Shown one piece after another: positions 44,579-55,016 of a stretch of 64,000 bases of DNA. A program made the translations under genes and the position numbers. The DNA comes from Vibrio intestinalis. GTDB taxonomy: Bacteria > Pseudomonadota > Gammaproteobacteria > Enterobacterales > Vibrionaceae. The notes beneath the pieces are model-generated. The model had not been told where the DNA came from and searched no databases. It was given only the letters and a program-made list of their open reading frames with translations. How positions within the stretch are numbered: position 1 is the first letter of the stretch; the number at the start of each line of letters is the position of its first letter. The stretch is taken from assembly GCF_025195085.2 (NCBI RefSeq), contig NZ_JANAVY020000001.1, positions 434,001-498,000 of the forward strand, read 5' to 3'.

Positions 44579-46864
44579 CTATTCTACTCGCTTACGCAGC
44601 ATCTGCCTATACCAAGCCCCTCCTTTCAAAGCTCTCATCGTCGTTACTTGGCGATTTTTTCCCCTATATAGTAGCGAGACTTGGCCACTTTGCCCGGTGT
44701 CATACCAAATTGCACCTGAATCAACATATCGCTGCACAACATATTCACTTGGTAACATCCATCGGCCTTGAAAAGCACTCGAAGCAATCGCTATTTGAGG
44801 GCTAACGGCTTTAATAAACGCCATAGATGAAGAGGTGCGACTCCCGTGATGCGGCACAAGTAACACATCCACATCTAACAGATTGGGGCTACGCAATAAC
44901 ATCCATTCAGCAACTGATTCTATATCGCCAGAAAGAAGTACCGAATGTCCATGTTGTTTGTCATCAACTCGAATCACACAAGATTGCGGATTATAGGCGC
45001 GGCTGACTGCTTTGGGAGGCCAAAGGGCGGTTAACTCAAGCATTCCCCACTGCCACTGTTTACCTTGGCGACATTGGCTAAAGTGGGCATGCTCCACCCT
45101 TTGGCTTGATATCAACTGAGCGATTGACCAATTTTGTTCAAGGCTATAAAGCCCGCCGGCATGGTCATTATCAAAATGGCTGATGACCAGATGATTTAAT
45201 TCCGTTGCGCCGCGTTTGATCAATAACGGGGAAACGATGCTGTCAGCATAACTACCTGATGGCCAACTCGCTCCTGTGTCGTAAAGCAGAAATTGTTGCT
45301 CTTGCTGAATGAGTACAGAAAGTCCATGCCCCACATCAAGTACATCTAGCCGCCAGTTGATTTTAGCCGAACTCGGGGTTGAGTCCGCTTTCAAACCTTT
45401 ACCCTCTACTTGTACAAACAAATGGTTCAAACATAGCAACCATAAGACTAGTGCTCGTTTACCCAACTTGAGTGAAACTGCAAGCAAGAGTAAAACCGCG
45501 ATAAATAACTGTAGATGTTGGTTGGAAACGTGCAGCCAACTCACCTCTGCGTATTGCAGCATGTAGAGTACCGGTTTCAGACTGATATCCACCCACTGCC
45601 ACGCAGCCTCACTCACTCCGCTAAATAGCAAAGTTACGCAAAGGGCAGTAAATATCAAAGGCACGACAACAAAGCTAAACCAAGGTACGAAGATCAAGTT
45701 ATAGGCAAATCCGCCCAACGATACGCCATGAAAAAAGCCCGCCGTTATAGGCAGCATAGCGGCGACCAACCCCACTTGAATAATCACTGCTCGCAGCCAA
45801 AATGATTGCACGTGCGACTTTTTCGCAAGCAGTAAGAAAATCATACCCACCGCATAAATGGAAAACCAAAAGCTCACGGAATAAATGGCAAAAGGATCAA
45901 ATAGCAAAACCATAGCCACCATCAAAAGCCATTTGTAACTAGAGCGAGTATGAACGCGAAGTAGCGAAAAGCTCATCACCAAAAACAGCATGATTAAAGC
46001 CCGAACAGTTGTGATGCCAAACCCAGCTAACCACGCATAGCAAAGCGCACAAGCAAAGCCAATCCAATAGCCGCAATTTGGCCATTTGAGACCAATACGC
46101 AGCAACATCAGTCCCATTGACCAGCCGATAAAAAACGCGATACCGATATGCAGCCCAGAAATAGCAATAAGATGACTTAGACCACTCTGCGTAAGTTGCT
46201 GCCAAAGCGGATTAGAGAGCAAACTTCGATCGGCAAACGTTAGCGCCATAATCAGCGGCTGACTGCTTAAATTACTGGTCAAACTCTGCACTAAATCATG
46301 CAATTTTTGCCGGTATGAATATCGACTGACAACAACCATTGAGCTTGAGTCTAACAGGTAAACGTTTGCCACAACCCTCTGACTTATTGAGTATTTTTCT
46401 ATATCAAAGCCAACTTCATTGAGCACACCAATAACCGGTTTAAGCCTCACTTTTGCCATCACCTCATCGCCTAACTCAAGCGGTGAAGAACTGACCAACT
46501 TTACTTTCGATTGCGAGAAATAGCTTAATCTTTGCCCATTAATGGATTTAACCTCGACTATGCCTTGAAAGCCGCGATTTATTGGTTTAAAAAGACTGTC
46601 AACTTCAGCATTTATGGTAAGATTCTGGCCTGCTCGGTAAAGGGTATCTATTTGGTGGCGAATGAGGTTTCCGTTCGTGATGACAACAATCATTGCGGCA
46701 ATCGCACCCCAACCCCATCGAAGTCTTCTAAACTGAACACTAACGAATAACCACAATAGGCAGAATAAAAGCCAGTATCCGTTAGGCATTACTGGCCAGT
46801 AGGCTGAAGTAATGATAACAAGCGCAAACGAAACGAGCGTCCAATAGTTAAATAAGAGAGCCAT
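44579..46864 (-). CDS. comEC: ComEC/Rec2 DNA-uptake channel protein
   Basis: 761 residues. N-terminal membrane helices and OB-type soluble domain, then the polytopic Competence domain (LTQSGLSHLIAISGLHIGIAFF near residues 225-246), then a C-terminal metallo-beta-lactamase-like domain (LDVGHGLSVLIQ, SHFDNDHAGG, VPHHGSRTSS). It carries single-stranded DNA across the inner membrane in natural transformation, for which vibrios are well known. In vibrios as in E. coli it lies upstream of msbA. It is head-to-head with the DUF2062 gene, eight bases away, so their promoters must overlap coding sequence or each other. Confidence 0.94.
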   Translation of the reverse strand: MALLFNYWTLVSFALVIITSAYWPVMPNGYWLLFCLLWLFVSVQFRRLRWGWGAIAAMIVVITNGNLIRHQIDTLYRAGQNLTINAEVDSLFKPINRGFQGIVEVKSINGQRLSYFSQSKVKLVSSSPLELGDEVMAKVRLKPVIGVLNEVGFDIEKYSISQRVVANVYLLDSSSMVVVSRYSYRQKLHDLVQSLTSNLSSQPLIMALTFADRSLLSNPLWQQLTQSGLSHLIAISGLHIGIAFFIGWSMGLMLLRIGLKWPNCGYWIGFACALCYAWLAGFGITTVRALIMLFLVMSFSLLRVHTRSSYKWLLMVAMVLLFDPFAIYSVSFWFSIYAVGMIFLLLAKKSHVQSFWLRAVIIQVGLVAAMLPITAGFFHGVSLGGFAYNLIFVPWFSFVVVPLIFTALCVTLLFSGVSEAAWQWVDISLKPVLYMLQYAEVSWLHVSNQHLQLFIAVLLLLAVSLKLGKRALVLWLLCLNHLFVQVEGKGLKADSTPSSAKINWRLDVLDVGHGLSVLIQQEQQFLLYDTGASWPSGSYADSIVSPLLIKRGATELNHLVISHFDNDHAGGLYSLEQNWSIAQLISSQRVEHAHFSQCRQGKQWQWGMLELTALWPPKAVSRAYNPQSCVIRVDDKQHGHSVLLSGDIESVAEWMLLRSPNLLDVDVLLVPHHGSRTSSSMAFIKAVSPQIAIASSAFQGRWMLPSEYVVQRYVDSGAIWYDTGQSGQVSLLYRGKNRQVTTMRALKGGAWYRQMLRKRVE

Positions 46865-46872
46865 ATTTCCCT

Positions 46873-47382
46873 ATGCCAAGAAAATTCATCAAACGCTTTA
46901 TGCCTAACCATGAGACGATCAAGCGTCAAAAGGCATTAAAGATTTTTGGCAACGTACTTTATAACCCGAACTTATGGTGCCTTAACCGACGTTCTGCAGC
47001 TGGCGCTTTTGCAGTCGGCCTGTTTATGTCTTTTGTTCCGCTGCCGAGCCAAATGATCATGGCTGCGGGGTTAGCCATTGTCTGTGGTGTTAACTTACCG
47101 CTTTCGGTTGCTCTGGTTTGGATCAGTAACCCGATTACTATGCCGGTACTGTTCTACTTTGCGTACAAAGTCGGGGCGTGGGTCATGCATGTTCCTCCAC
47201 AGCCCTTCCATTTCGAGCTATCTTGGGATTTCATTCTTAGCCAAATGGCGACCATTGGTCCCCCATTCCTGTTGGGCTGCTTGATCTGCGGAATCACCTT
47301 TTCAATGCTGGGTTACTTTGGCATCAAAGGGCTATGGCGTTATTCGGTTGTTCGCAGTTGGCAAAAACGTCGTTTAAGATAA
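46873..47382 (+). CDS. DUF2062 membrane protein
   Basis: 169 residues with about three membrane helices: AVGLFMSFVPLPSQMIMAAGLAI, LPLSVALVWISNPITMPVLFYFAYK and PFLLGCLICGITFSMLGYFG. The PxPxQ and SNPxTxPxxF motifs are those of DUF2062. Function unknown; it is divergent from comEC with only eight bases between start codons. A terminator follows at 47468. Confidence 0.9.
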   Translation: MPRKFIKRFMPNHETIKRQKALKIFGNVLYNPNLWCLNRRSAAGAFAVGLFMSFVPLPSQMIMAAGLAIVCGVNLPLSVALVWISNPITMPVLFYFAYKVGAWVMHVPPQPFHFELSWDFILSQMATIGPPFLLGCLICGITFSMLGYFGIKGLWRYSVVRSWQKRRLR

Positions 47383-47467
47383 AACGTAAAACCAATGAAT
47401 TGGCGTGAAAAGCATAATATTCAAAGCCACAACACGTGAGTGATTAACAGCGCTGTTGAACAAGTAT

Positions 47468-47498
47468 TAAAAAAGGACCTTTCGGTCCTTTTTTCTTT
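47468..47498. terminator. Bidirectional terminator between DUF2062 gene and lolE
   Basis: AAAAGGACC and GGTCCTTTT with a short loop, flanked by A and U runs; serves both convergent genes. Confidence 0.88.
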
Positions 47499-47554
47499 TA
47501 TCAATAATGCTTTAAGCGATTAATGATTGGCTAAAGCAAGTTGGTATTATCTCA

Positions 47555-48799
47555 CTATTTCGCGCTGAGCACGGAAGCTGGATTAAGCTTGCTTGCTCTA
47601 GATGCAGGATACCAAGTCGCAAGCAGGCTCAGCACAATTGCAGTACCAGAGACTAACAGCACATCCGTTGCAAAAACTTGCGATGGCAAGAAATCAACAA
47701 AATAAATATCACCGGAAAGAAACTGGTGGCCCATCGCACTCTCAAGCATCTTAATCAAACTCGTCAGATTCAACGCCACAATCACACCTAAACCACTACC
47801 AATTAAGCTACCCAGCACGCCAGAAAACACGCCTTGCCAGACAAAAATACGCTTAACAAGGCCATCAGTGGCTCCCATTGTACGTAGTATGGCGATTTCA
47901 CCTGCACGATCTTTTACTGCCATCATCAAGGTCGAGACAATGTTAAAGCTTGCCACACCAATCACCAGTATCATCACCAGATAAATGATGGTTCTCACCA
48001 ATTGAATATCGCGGTGAAGAAATCCGTACTTTTGCTGCCAATAGTTAATGTACAAAGGCTGTGAGAATGAATTACCAACTTCACGCACGATTTGTGTTGC
48101 GTTAAACACATCATCAACTCGAAGCGCGATGCCTGTTACTCCATCACCTACTCTCGCGTACGCTTGTGCGTCCGCCAGTGGTAATAAAGCGAGGTTATGA
48201 TCAATTTGGCCGTTTAAAGTTAATAGGCCAGCGATTTTTACTCTTACACGCCTTGGGGCTTGAACCTTACTGGTATTGCCAGTCGTTGGGATCATCAGGG
48301 TAATGTAATCACCAACCTTTACCCCTAACGTTTTTGCCACGCCGCTGCCTAAAATCGTTTGTTGCTCACCCGCTTGAAAATTCTGCCAAACGCTAGAGTC
48401 AATAAACTTGCTCAGATTTGAAACGCGCGCTTCTAGGCTTGGCTCAACGCCTCTCACTTCAATGGCTTTAAGCTGCTGACCTTTTTCTGCTAACGCAGTA
48501 AATTTTATATAAGGGGCAGAGGCTTCCACAGAGCCATGTTTTTCGGCATGCTCAACTAAGCTAGGCCAATTTTGCAAAGGGCCATGAACACCCCTCAGCT
48601 CACCATGAGAAATAACTGATAGCACACGATCTTTAAGCTCACGCTCAAAACCGTTCATCGCAGACAAACCAATAATGATCACCGCGACACCCACCGCGAT
48701 ACCAATGGTAGAAGAAAGAGAGATAAAGGAGACCATCTTATTGCGCTGCTTAGCGCGGCTAAAACGGCCACCAATAAATAGAGCTAACGAGGAAAACAC
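47555..48799 (-). CDS. lolE: Lipoprotein-releasing permease LolE
   Basis: 414 residues. N-terminal MFSSLALFIGGRFSRAKQRNKMVSFISLSSTIGIAVGVAVIIIGLSAMNGFE identifies LolE; after the first helix comes a periplasmic domain, then three helices from TIIYLVMILVIGVASFNIVSTLMM with the GEIAILRTMGATDG motif. With LolC and LolD it extracts outer-membrane lipoproteins from the inner membrane and passes them to LolA (LolA is not in this window). Third gene of lolC-lolD-lolE; its start directly abuts the lolD stop. Confidence 0.96.
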   Translation of the reverse strand: MFSSLALFIGGRFSRAKQRNKMVSFISLSSTIGIAVGVAVIIIGLSAMNGFERELKDRVLSVISHGELRGVHGPLQNWPSLVEHAEKHGSVEASAPYIKFTALAEKGQQLKAIEVRGVEPSLEARVSNLSKFIDSSVWQNFQAGEQQTILGSGVAKTLGVKVGDYITLMIPTTGNTSKVQAPRRVRVKIAGLLTLNGQIDHNLALLPLADAQAYARVGDGVTGIALRVDDVFNATQIVREVGNSFSQPLYINYWQQKYGFLHRDIQLVRTIIYLVMILVIGVASFNIVSTLMMAVKDRAGEIAILRTMGATDGLVKRIFVWQGVFSGVLGSLIGSGLGVIVALNLTSLIKMLESAMGHQFLSGDIYFVDFLPSQVFATDVLLVSGTAIVLSLLATWYPASRASKLNPASVLSAK

Positions 48800-49486
48800 T
48801 TACGCGCCCTCCACATTAACCAATAGGCCATCTTGCATGTGCAGCTGGCGATCCATCTTGGCAGCCAACTCACCATCGTGAGTCACAACTAAAAATGCTG
48901 TGCCAGATTCGCGATTAAGTTCGCGCATTAAGTCGTAAATCGCTAACGCGGTATTATGGTCTAGGTTACCGGTTGGCTCATCCGCCAACACCAAATCAGG
49001 GCTATTGACCAATGCTCTCGCGATCGCCACACGCTGACGCTCACCGCCAGAGAGTTCTGATGGGCGATGGTCAACACGATGAGCAAGACCAACCTTTTCC
49101 AGTAGCGCCTGCGCTTTCTGTTTTGCTTGCGCCACTTTCATACCACCAATTAATAGCGGCATTGCGACGTTTTCTAACGCGCTAAAATCAGCCAAAAGAT
49201 GGTGGAACTGATAAACAAAACCTAGGTGTTTGTTACGCAGGTTAGCCTGCTTATTAGAACTCAGCTTTGAAAGCTCTTGGCCTAAAAAGGTAACGTTACC
49301 CTCTGTGGCATCATCCAGCGCGCCTAAAATATGTAAGAGCGTACTTTTACCCGACCCAGAAGTACCAATAATTGAGACTAATTCACCTCGCTTAAGATCA
49401 AAGCTCACACCTTTTAAGACTTGAGTGTCTAATGCTCCGTCGTGGTAGGTCTTACACACGTTTTGACACTGTAATAAATCACTCAT
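48800..49486 (-). CDS. lolD: Lipoprotein-releasing ATPase LolD
   Basis: 228 residues. Walker [14 protein letters not shown], the Lol-specific region [26 protein letters not shown], signature [16 protein letters not shown] and Walker [12 protein letters not shown]. Powers LolCE. Overlaps the end of lolC by eight bases. It is the housekeeping counterpart of the LolD/MacB-like ATPase at 16853-17551. Confidence 0.97.
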   Translation of the reverse strand: MSDLLQCQNVCKTYHDGALDTQVLKGVSFDLKRGELVSIIGTSGSGKSTLLHILGALDDATEGNVTFLGQELSKLSSNKQANLRNKHLGFVYQFHHLLADFSALENVAMPLLIGGMKVAQAKQKAQALLEKVGLAHRVDHRPSELSGGERQRVAIARALVNSPDLVLADEPTGNLDHNTALAIYDLMRELNRESGTAFLVVTHDGELAAKMDRQLHMQDGLLVNVEGA

Positions 49487-50681
49487 ATCTCAAAGCCTCG
49501 GCTGGTTTTACTGAAGATGCTCGATAAGAAGGGAACAACGTTGCAAGTAGGCTAAGCATCACGGCCAATGTCACCACAACGAAAATTTGTACAGGATTAA
49601 TCGCAACAGGCAGTGAACCACCTACCGCGAAAAGGGCAATACCAGCGCTCTCTAGCAAAGAATTTAAATTGCTTGCCAGCAGTACACCAAGTGCACCACC
49701 AAACAGAGAGCCAATGATGCCGCTACTGGCACCTTGAACCATGAAAATGGTCAACACTTGGCGATCGGTCATGCCTTGGGTTTTGAGAATAGCGACCTCG
49801 GCCTGCTTTTCCATCACTACCATGATCAGTGCTGAAATAATGTTAAACGCGGCCACACCGACAATAAGGCCCAGCATCAAGCCCATCATGTTCTTTTCCA
49901 TTCTAACTGCTTGGAAAAGTTCTCCACGTTGCTCGCGCCAGTCACTCCATTGCCAACCCTCTGGTAAAGTTTGCTGGCTCAAATCAGCCACGACGAACGG
50001 GTCATCAAAAAACAGGCGCCAACCACTTATGGTATCGCGCTTTAAACGGCCTAATCGAGCAGCATCATCAATGTGGGTTATCATCAGTTGGCTATCAACA
50101 TCAGAACCCGTATTGTAAATACCTGCCACCGTAAACAAGCGCTGACTTGGCATACGTCCTAGCGGTGTAAACTGACTGGCACTCGTCACCATTAAGCGCA
50201 CCTTATCACCGGGTCTAACATCCAACGAGCGGGCCAGTGTGCTACCAAGCAAAACTCGATACTTTCCTGCCTGCAAGTTATCTAAATAGCCTGCAATAAG
50301 GTGTTGTTGTATAGGGTCATCTTCACTTGGGTCAATGCCAATCAGCAAGCCAGCCGCTAATTGTTGACTGCTCTGAATCACCGCCTCACTACGTACAATA
50401 GGCTCTGGTGGTTTAGATGAGAGTTGCTGAAGAAAATCAGGCACTTGCGCCTCTGCTGGGGTGCCGCCTTGCTGAGAAACAACGGCTTGTGGTAGCACAC
50501 CTAAAATGCGCCCTTTTAATTGAGCTTCAAAGCCATTCATCACCGACAACACGGTGATCAATGACATCACTCCAATAGTAATACCCGCAGTCGACATATA
50601 AGAGACAAAACGGCTAAACCTATCACCAGAGCGGCCACGTAAATAGCGCAATCCGATAAAGGTACTGACAGGATGAAACAT
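49479..50681 (-). CDS. lolC: Lipoprotein-releasing permease LolC
   Basis: 400 residues. Opens [61 protein letters not shown], the LolC N-terminus. Contains the LolA-binding hook region ([12 protein letters not shown]) in the periplasmic domain and [15 protein letters not shown] before the last helices. First gene of lolCDE; about 250 bases separate it from the divergent PilZ gene. Confidence 0.97.
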   Translation of the reverse strand: MFHPVSTFIGLRYLRGRSGDRFSRFVSYMSTAGITIGVMSLITVLSVMNGFEAQLKGRILGVLPQAVVSQQGGTPAEAQVPDFLQQLSSKPPEPIVRSEAVIQSSQQLAAGLLIGIDPSEDDPIQQHLIAGYLDNLQAGKYRVLLGSTLARSLDVRPGDKVRLMVTSASQFTPLGRMPSQRLFTVAGIYNTGSDVDSQLMITHIDDAARLGRLKRDTISGWRLFFDDPFVVADLSQQTLPEGWQWSDWREQRGELFQAVRMEKNMMGLMLGLIVGVAAFNIISALIMVVMEKQAEVAILKTQGMTDRQVLTIFMVQGASSGIIGSLFGGALGVLLASNLNSLLESAGIALFAVGGSLPVAINPVQIFVVVTLAVMLSLLATLFPSYRASSVKPAEALRYE

Positions 50682-50929
50682 AAATAAAACCAGAAACTTG
50701 TAATAGCGACTACTGTACCTATTAATCGTGATCGCATATAGCCCTAAATTGCTAATACACGGTCAAAAATAAGTGATGAAATACAACCTTTAAACCTTAC
50801 GGTGTTTAAACGACCAATTATTGAACTCAATCCGGAAGCTAGGTAGCAAATCACCGTAACAAAAAGGGTATCGCTTGATTAGTTGTAAAGTATGACGATA
50901 ATCAGAGTGTTAATAAAAGGAAAAGTTGC

Positions 50930-51496
50930 ATGTCAGACCAAGAATACTTCACTGTACACCATCAGTTGACCGTCAATGTCGAACCTTTGGCTGACGATTT
51001 TAGTATCCCATCCATTGAAGAATTCCAAGATGAGATTCCTGCGCCATTTTTAGTCGCGAGTGAGTTTAGTTCACTAGACCAACTTAACGACGCGGCCCGT
51101 GCAGAACTAAAAAGCAATGATTTCAAACATGTGATTCAATTGCTTGATACCCAAAACTCTAAGCTTAACCTTTTATTGACCTTTATGTTGTCACAACAAG
51201 ACAACCCTGATTTTCGCCACCAAACCACCTCGTTTGGTGCTAGCCAGTTTAGCTATAAAAGTGCACAAGGTTTAGAGCAAGGCCAAAAAGTGCGAGTTAA
51301 ACTATTCTTAGACCACCCAGCCGCAGCTATCTACTGCTACGGCATTGTGTTTGACACTCAGGTGGATAAGGACGAGACCACCATCTCGGTGAAATACGAC
51401 CTACTGCGCGACCAAGACCAAGATTTATTGATCAAAGCTGCGCTGTATCAACAACAAAAATTACTACGACAACGCTCGCTCAACCGCGAAAAATAA
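50930..51496 (+). CDS. plzB: PilZ-domain protein (PlzB-like)
   Basis: 188 residues. The N-terminus YFTVHHQLTVNVEPL and the C-terminal beta-rich segment GLEQGQKVRVKLFLDHPAAAIYCYGIVFDT correspond to the PilZ protein encoded next to mfd in Vibrio cholerae (PlzB, as I recall). The c-di-GMP-binding RxxxR at the start of a canonical PilZ domain is absent: the position reads SDQEYFTVHHQL. The D/NxSxxG motif is at best degenerate. Binding of c-di-GMP is therefore doubtful. It ends six bases before mfd and is probably co-transcribed with it. Confidence 0.8.
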   Translation: MSDQEYFTVHHQLTVNVEPLADDFSIPSIEEFQDEIPAPFLVASEFSSLDQLNDAARAELKSNDFKHVIQLLDTQNSKLNLLLTFMLSQQDNPDFRHQTTSFGASQFSYKSAQGLEQGQKVRVKLFLDHPAAAIYCYGIVFDTQVDKDETTISVKYDLLRDQDQDLLIKAALYQQQKLLRQRSLNREK

Positions 51497-51502
51497 ATAA
51501 CC

Positions 51503-54500
51503 ATGTCTAAACCATCTTTACTGTCACTGGTTAACCCACAGGGCGCCGGTGACAAAAAACAGGTCGGAAACCTTACTGGTGCATCGCTTGCGCTCGCTAT
51601 TGCCGAACTCGCAGAACAGCATTCAGGCCATACATTACTGGCAACGCCAGACCCTCAGTCTGCACTGAAATTACAGCAAGAGATTGAACAGTTTACTCAA
51701 CATGAGGTGGCGTTATTCCCAGATTGGGAAACCCTACCCTATGATAACTTTTCACCGCATCAAGAGATTATCTCTGAGCGTATCGCCCGCTTGTACCAGC
51801 TGCCAACGCAAGCTAATGGCATTACCATAGTGCCAATAAGCACGCTGCTACAACGCCAATCACCGCGAGACTTTCTGCTTCAGCACACCCTAATGGTCAA
51901 AGCAGGTGATCTCTACTCGCTTGAAAAACTTCGTATTCAGCTAGAAAAATCCGGCTACCGCCATGTCGACCAAGTGTTTGGTCCAGGTGAATATGCTAGC
52001 CGCGGCTCGATTATCGACTTGTTCCCAATGGGCTCTCATGACCCGTTCCGTATCGATTTCTTTGATGATGAGATCGATACAATCAGAACGTTCGACCCAG
52101 AGAACCAACGCTCTATCGAAGACGTTAAAGAGATCCGCCTGTTGCCTGCGCACGAGTTTCCAACCTCTGAAGCTGCCATTGAAGATTTTCGTATTCGCTG
52201 GCGTCAACGCTTTGAAGCGCGCCGAGAGCCTGAGTCTGTCTATATGCAGGTCACGAAAGGGACTTGGCCAGCAGGTATCGAATATTGGCAACCGCTGTTT
52301 TTTGAACAGACAGAAACATTATTCGACTATCTTCCTGAGCACAGTCAGCTAATCACCTTTGGCGATATTGAATCAGCAATAGATACATTCTTAACGGATG
52401 TGGATTATCGTTACGATCAGCGCAAGGTCGACCCACTTCGTCCACTGCTTCCACCACAAGAATTGTGGCTGAAAAAAGACGAACTGTTTTCGCACATAAA
52501 GACTTTCCCTCAAGCCCAATTAAACATTGAATCTTTGAAGGAAAAAGCTGGCCGCGTGAATGCTAACGTTCATGCTCTGCCAGAATTGGCCGTTCAGCAT
52601 CAAAACAAAGAGCCAATGGCTGCTCTGCGCCAGTTTAGTGAAAGCTACACAGGCAAAGTCATTTTCTCTGTTGAATCTGAAGGCCGACGTGAAGCATTAC
52701 TAGAGCTTTTACAACGTATCAAATTGCGCCCTATCGAATGTGAAGATTTTTGTGCAGCATTAGAGCATAAAGAGAAATTTACTTTAGTGCTCGGTGCGGC
52801 TGAGCATGGCTTCCTCTACGGGCAAAGTAGCGATGAAGTCGAAATTGCACTCATCTGTGAAAGTGATTTGCTCGGCGACCGCGTTATTCAGCGCCGTCGC
52901 AAGGATCGCAAAACCACCAATAGCGATGCAGTTATCCGCAATTTAGCGGAGCTGAAACCGGGGCAGCCCGTGGTACATATCGACCACGGTATCGGCCGAT
53001 ACATTGGCCTACAAACCCTAGAAGCTGGCGGCATGACAACAGAGTACGTGACGCTTGAATATCAAAACGATGCCAAGCTATACGTGCCAGTTGCGTCTCT
53101 GAACTTAATCAGCCGCTACTCAGGTGGCGCCGAAGAGAGCGCACCGCTGCATAAACTGGGCGGCGAGGCTTGGGCGAAAGCGCGTCGCCGCGCGGCTGAG
53201 AAAGTCCGTGATGTTGCGGCTGAGCTACTTGATGTTTACGCCAAACGCGAGCTGAAACCCGGCCATAAATTTGCCCTAGACCGCGGCCAATACGCCACTT
53301 TCAAAGCTGGTTTCCCATTTGAAGAAACCGACGACCAAGCGATGGCGATTAATGCTGTGCTGTCAGACATGTGCCAAGCGAAAGCAATGGATCGCCTAGT
53401 CTGTGGTGACGTTGGTTTTGGTAAAACAGAAGTAGCGATGCGCGCAGCCTTTGTCGCGACCGATAACGGCAAACAGACAGCAGTTTTAGTGCCGACTACC
53501 CTGCTTGCTCAGCAACACTTTGAAAACTTCCGTGACCGATTCGCTAACTTGCCGATTCGCGTTGAAGTGCTTTCTCGCTTCAAAAGTGCCAAAGAGCAAA
53601 AGCAAGTACTGCAAGATATTAAAGATGGCAAAGTCGATATCATTGTTGGCACTCATAAATTGCTCTCTAGCGACATTGAATTTAAAGATCTCGGCTTACT
53701 GATTGTCGATGAAGAACACCGCTTTGGTGTCCGTCAGAAAGAAAAAATGAAAGCTATGCGTGCGGATGTCGATATTCTTACGCTGACCGCAACGCCAATT
53801 CCACGTACATTGAATATGGCCATGAGTGGCATGCGCGATCTATCGATTATCGCCACGCCACCAGCAAGACGTTTAGCCATCAAAACCTTTGTTCGTCAGC
53901 GAGACGATGCCGTAGTACGTGAAGCGGTACTGCGTGAAATTATGCGTGGTGGTCAGGTTTACTTCTTACACAACCAAGTAGAAACCATTGAGAAAGTCGC
54001 AGCCGACTTAGAAAAGCTCATTCCTGAAGCGCGTATTACCGTTGCCCACGGTCAAATGCGTGAACGGGAGCTAGAGCGCGTGATGAATGACTTCTATCAC
54101 CAGCGTTTTAACTTGCTCGTTTGTACCACCATTATTGAAACTGGTATCGATGTCCCGACAGCGAATACCATCATTATGGATAGAGCCGACCACCTTGGCT
54201 TAGCGCAGTTACACCAACTTCGTGGCCGCGTTGGCCGTTCGCACCATCAAGCGTATGCTTACCTGCTGACACCTCATCCAAAAGCGATGACAAAAGATGC
54301 CATCAAACGTTTAGATGCAATCGCTTCTCTAGAGGATTTGGGCGCAGGCTTTACCCTTGCGACTCACGATTTAGAGATTCGTGGCGCGGGTGAATTGCTC
54401 GGTGATGAACAAAGCGGACAAATTCAATCCGTGGGCTTTACGCTCTATATGGAAATGCTGGAGCAAGCGGTCGAAGCACTCAAAGAAGGCAGAGAACCAT

Positions 54501-54979
54501 CGCTTGACGATCTACTCAGAGAGCAAACTGAAGTAGAAATGCGCTTGCCAGCACTGCTACCAGATGATTATATTCCTGATATCAACACAAGATTGTCAAT
54601 GTACAAGCAAATCGCCAGTGTTGATGACCTTGATGAACTGAATCAATTAAAAGTTGAACTGATAGACCGCTTTGGTCTTTTACCTGATGCCACTAAAAAC
54701 TTGCTGTCTGTTGCAGAGCTAAAGCTCGATGCAGCACAGTTGAAAGTGAAAAAGATAGAAGCCCATGATAAAGGCGGATATATTGAGTTCTATCCAGATG
54801 CTGAAATTAACCCTATGTTCCTAGTGAAACTGCTACAATCTCAGCCTCAAAAATTTGCAATGGACGGACCAACTAAGTTTAAGTTTGCGATACCATTAGT
54901 AGATAGACGTAAACGAATTCAGTTTGTTAGTGACATGTTGGACGAATTCCAACAGAATTTATTACCAAAGCAAAAGTAA
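51503..54979 (+). CDS. mfd: Transcription-repair coupling factor
   Basis: 1158 residues, close to E. coli Mfd (1148). The N-terminal UvrB-homology region (ALFPDWETLPYDNFSPHQEI), RNA-polymerase-interacting segment (VVHIDHGIGRYIGLQ near residue 490), helicase motifs LVCGDVGFGKTEVA (near 632) and LIVDEEHRFGVRQKE (near 734), TRG motif region and C-terminal D7 are all present. It removes RNA polymerase stalled at DNA damage and recruits UvrA. It follows the PilZ gene by six bases and precedes csiV by 37. Confidence 0.97.
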   Translation: MSKPSLLSLVNPQGAGDKKQVGNLTGASLALAIAELAEQHSGHTLLATPDPQSALKLQQEIEQFTQHEVALFPDWETLPYDNFSPHQEIISERIARLYQLPTQANGITIVPISTLLQRQSPRDFLLQHTLMVKAGDLYSLEKLRIQLEKSGYRHVDQVFGPGEYASRGSIIDLFPMGSHDPFRIDFFDDEIDTIRTFDPENQRSIEDVKEIRLLPAHEFPTSEAAIEDFRIRWRQRFEARREPESVYMQVTKGTWPAGIEYWQPLFFEQTETLFDYLPEHSQLITFGDIESAIDTFLTDVDYRYDQRKVDPLRPLLPPQELWLKKDELFSHIKTFPQAQLNIESLKEKAGRVNANVHALPELAVQHQNKEPMAALRQFSESYTGKVIFSVESEGRREALLELLQRIKLRPIECEDFCAALEHKEKFTLVLGAAEHGFLYGQSSDEVEIALICESDLLGDRVIQRRRKDRKTTNSDAVIRNLAELKPGQPVVHIDHGIGRYIGLQTLEAGGMTTEYVTLEYQNDAKLYVPVASLNLISRYSGGAEESAPLHKLGGEAWAKARRRAAEKVRDVAAELLDVYAKRELKPGHKFALDRGQYATFKAGFPFEETDDQAMAINAVLSDMCQAKAMDRLVCGDVGFGKTEVAMRAAFVATDNGKQTAVLVPTTLLAQQHFENFRDRFANLPIRVEVLSRFKSAKEQKQVLQDIKDGKVDIIVGTHKLLSSDIEFKDLGLLIVDEEHRFGVRQKEKMKAMRADVDILTLTATPIPRTLNMAMSGMRDLSIIATPPARRLAIKTFVRQRDDAVVREAVLREIMRGGQVYFLHNQVETIEKVAADLEKLIPEARITVAHGQMRERELERVMNDFYHQRFNLLVCTTIIETGIDVPTANTIIMDRADHLGLAQLHQLRGRVGRSHHQAYAYLLTPHPKAMTKDAIKRLDAIASLEDLGAGFTLATHDLEIRGAGELLGDEQSGQIQSVGFTLYMEMLEQAVEALKEGREPSLDDLLREQTEVEMRLPALLPDDYIPDINTRLSMYKQIASVDDLDELNQLKVELIDRFGLLPDATKNLLSVAELKLDAAQLKVKKIEAHDKGGYIEFYPDAEINPMFLVKLLQSQPQKFAMDGPTKFKFAIPLVDRRKRIQFVSDMLDEFQQNLLPKQK

Positions 54980-55016
54980 ACATTACGGGTGTGAATCACC
55001 CCGATACGGAGTTGTA

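Noticed and set aside
44579..46864. Several antisense frames over comEC and msbA as possible genes
   Set aside because: None has a ribosome site, signal or family pattern, and the sense strand encodes clear conserved proteins.
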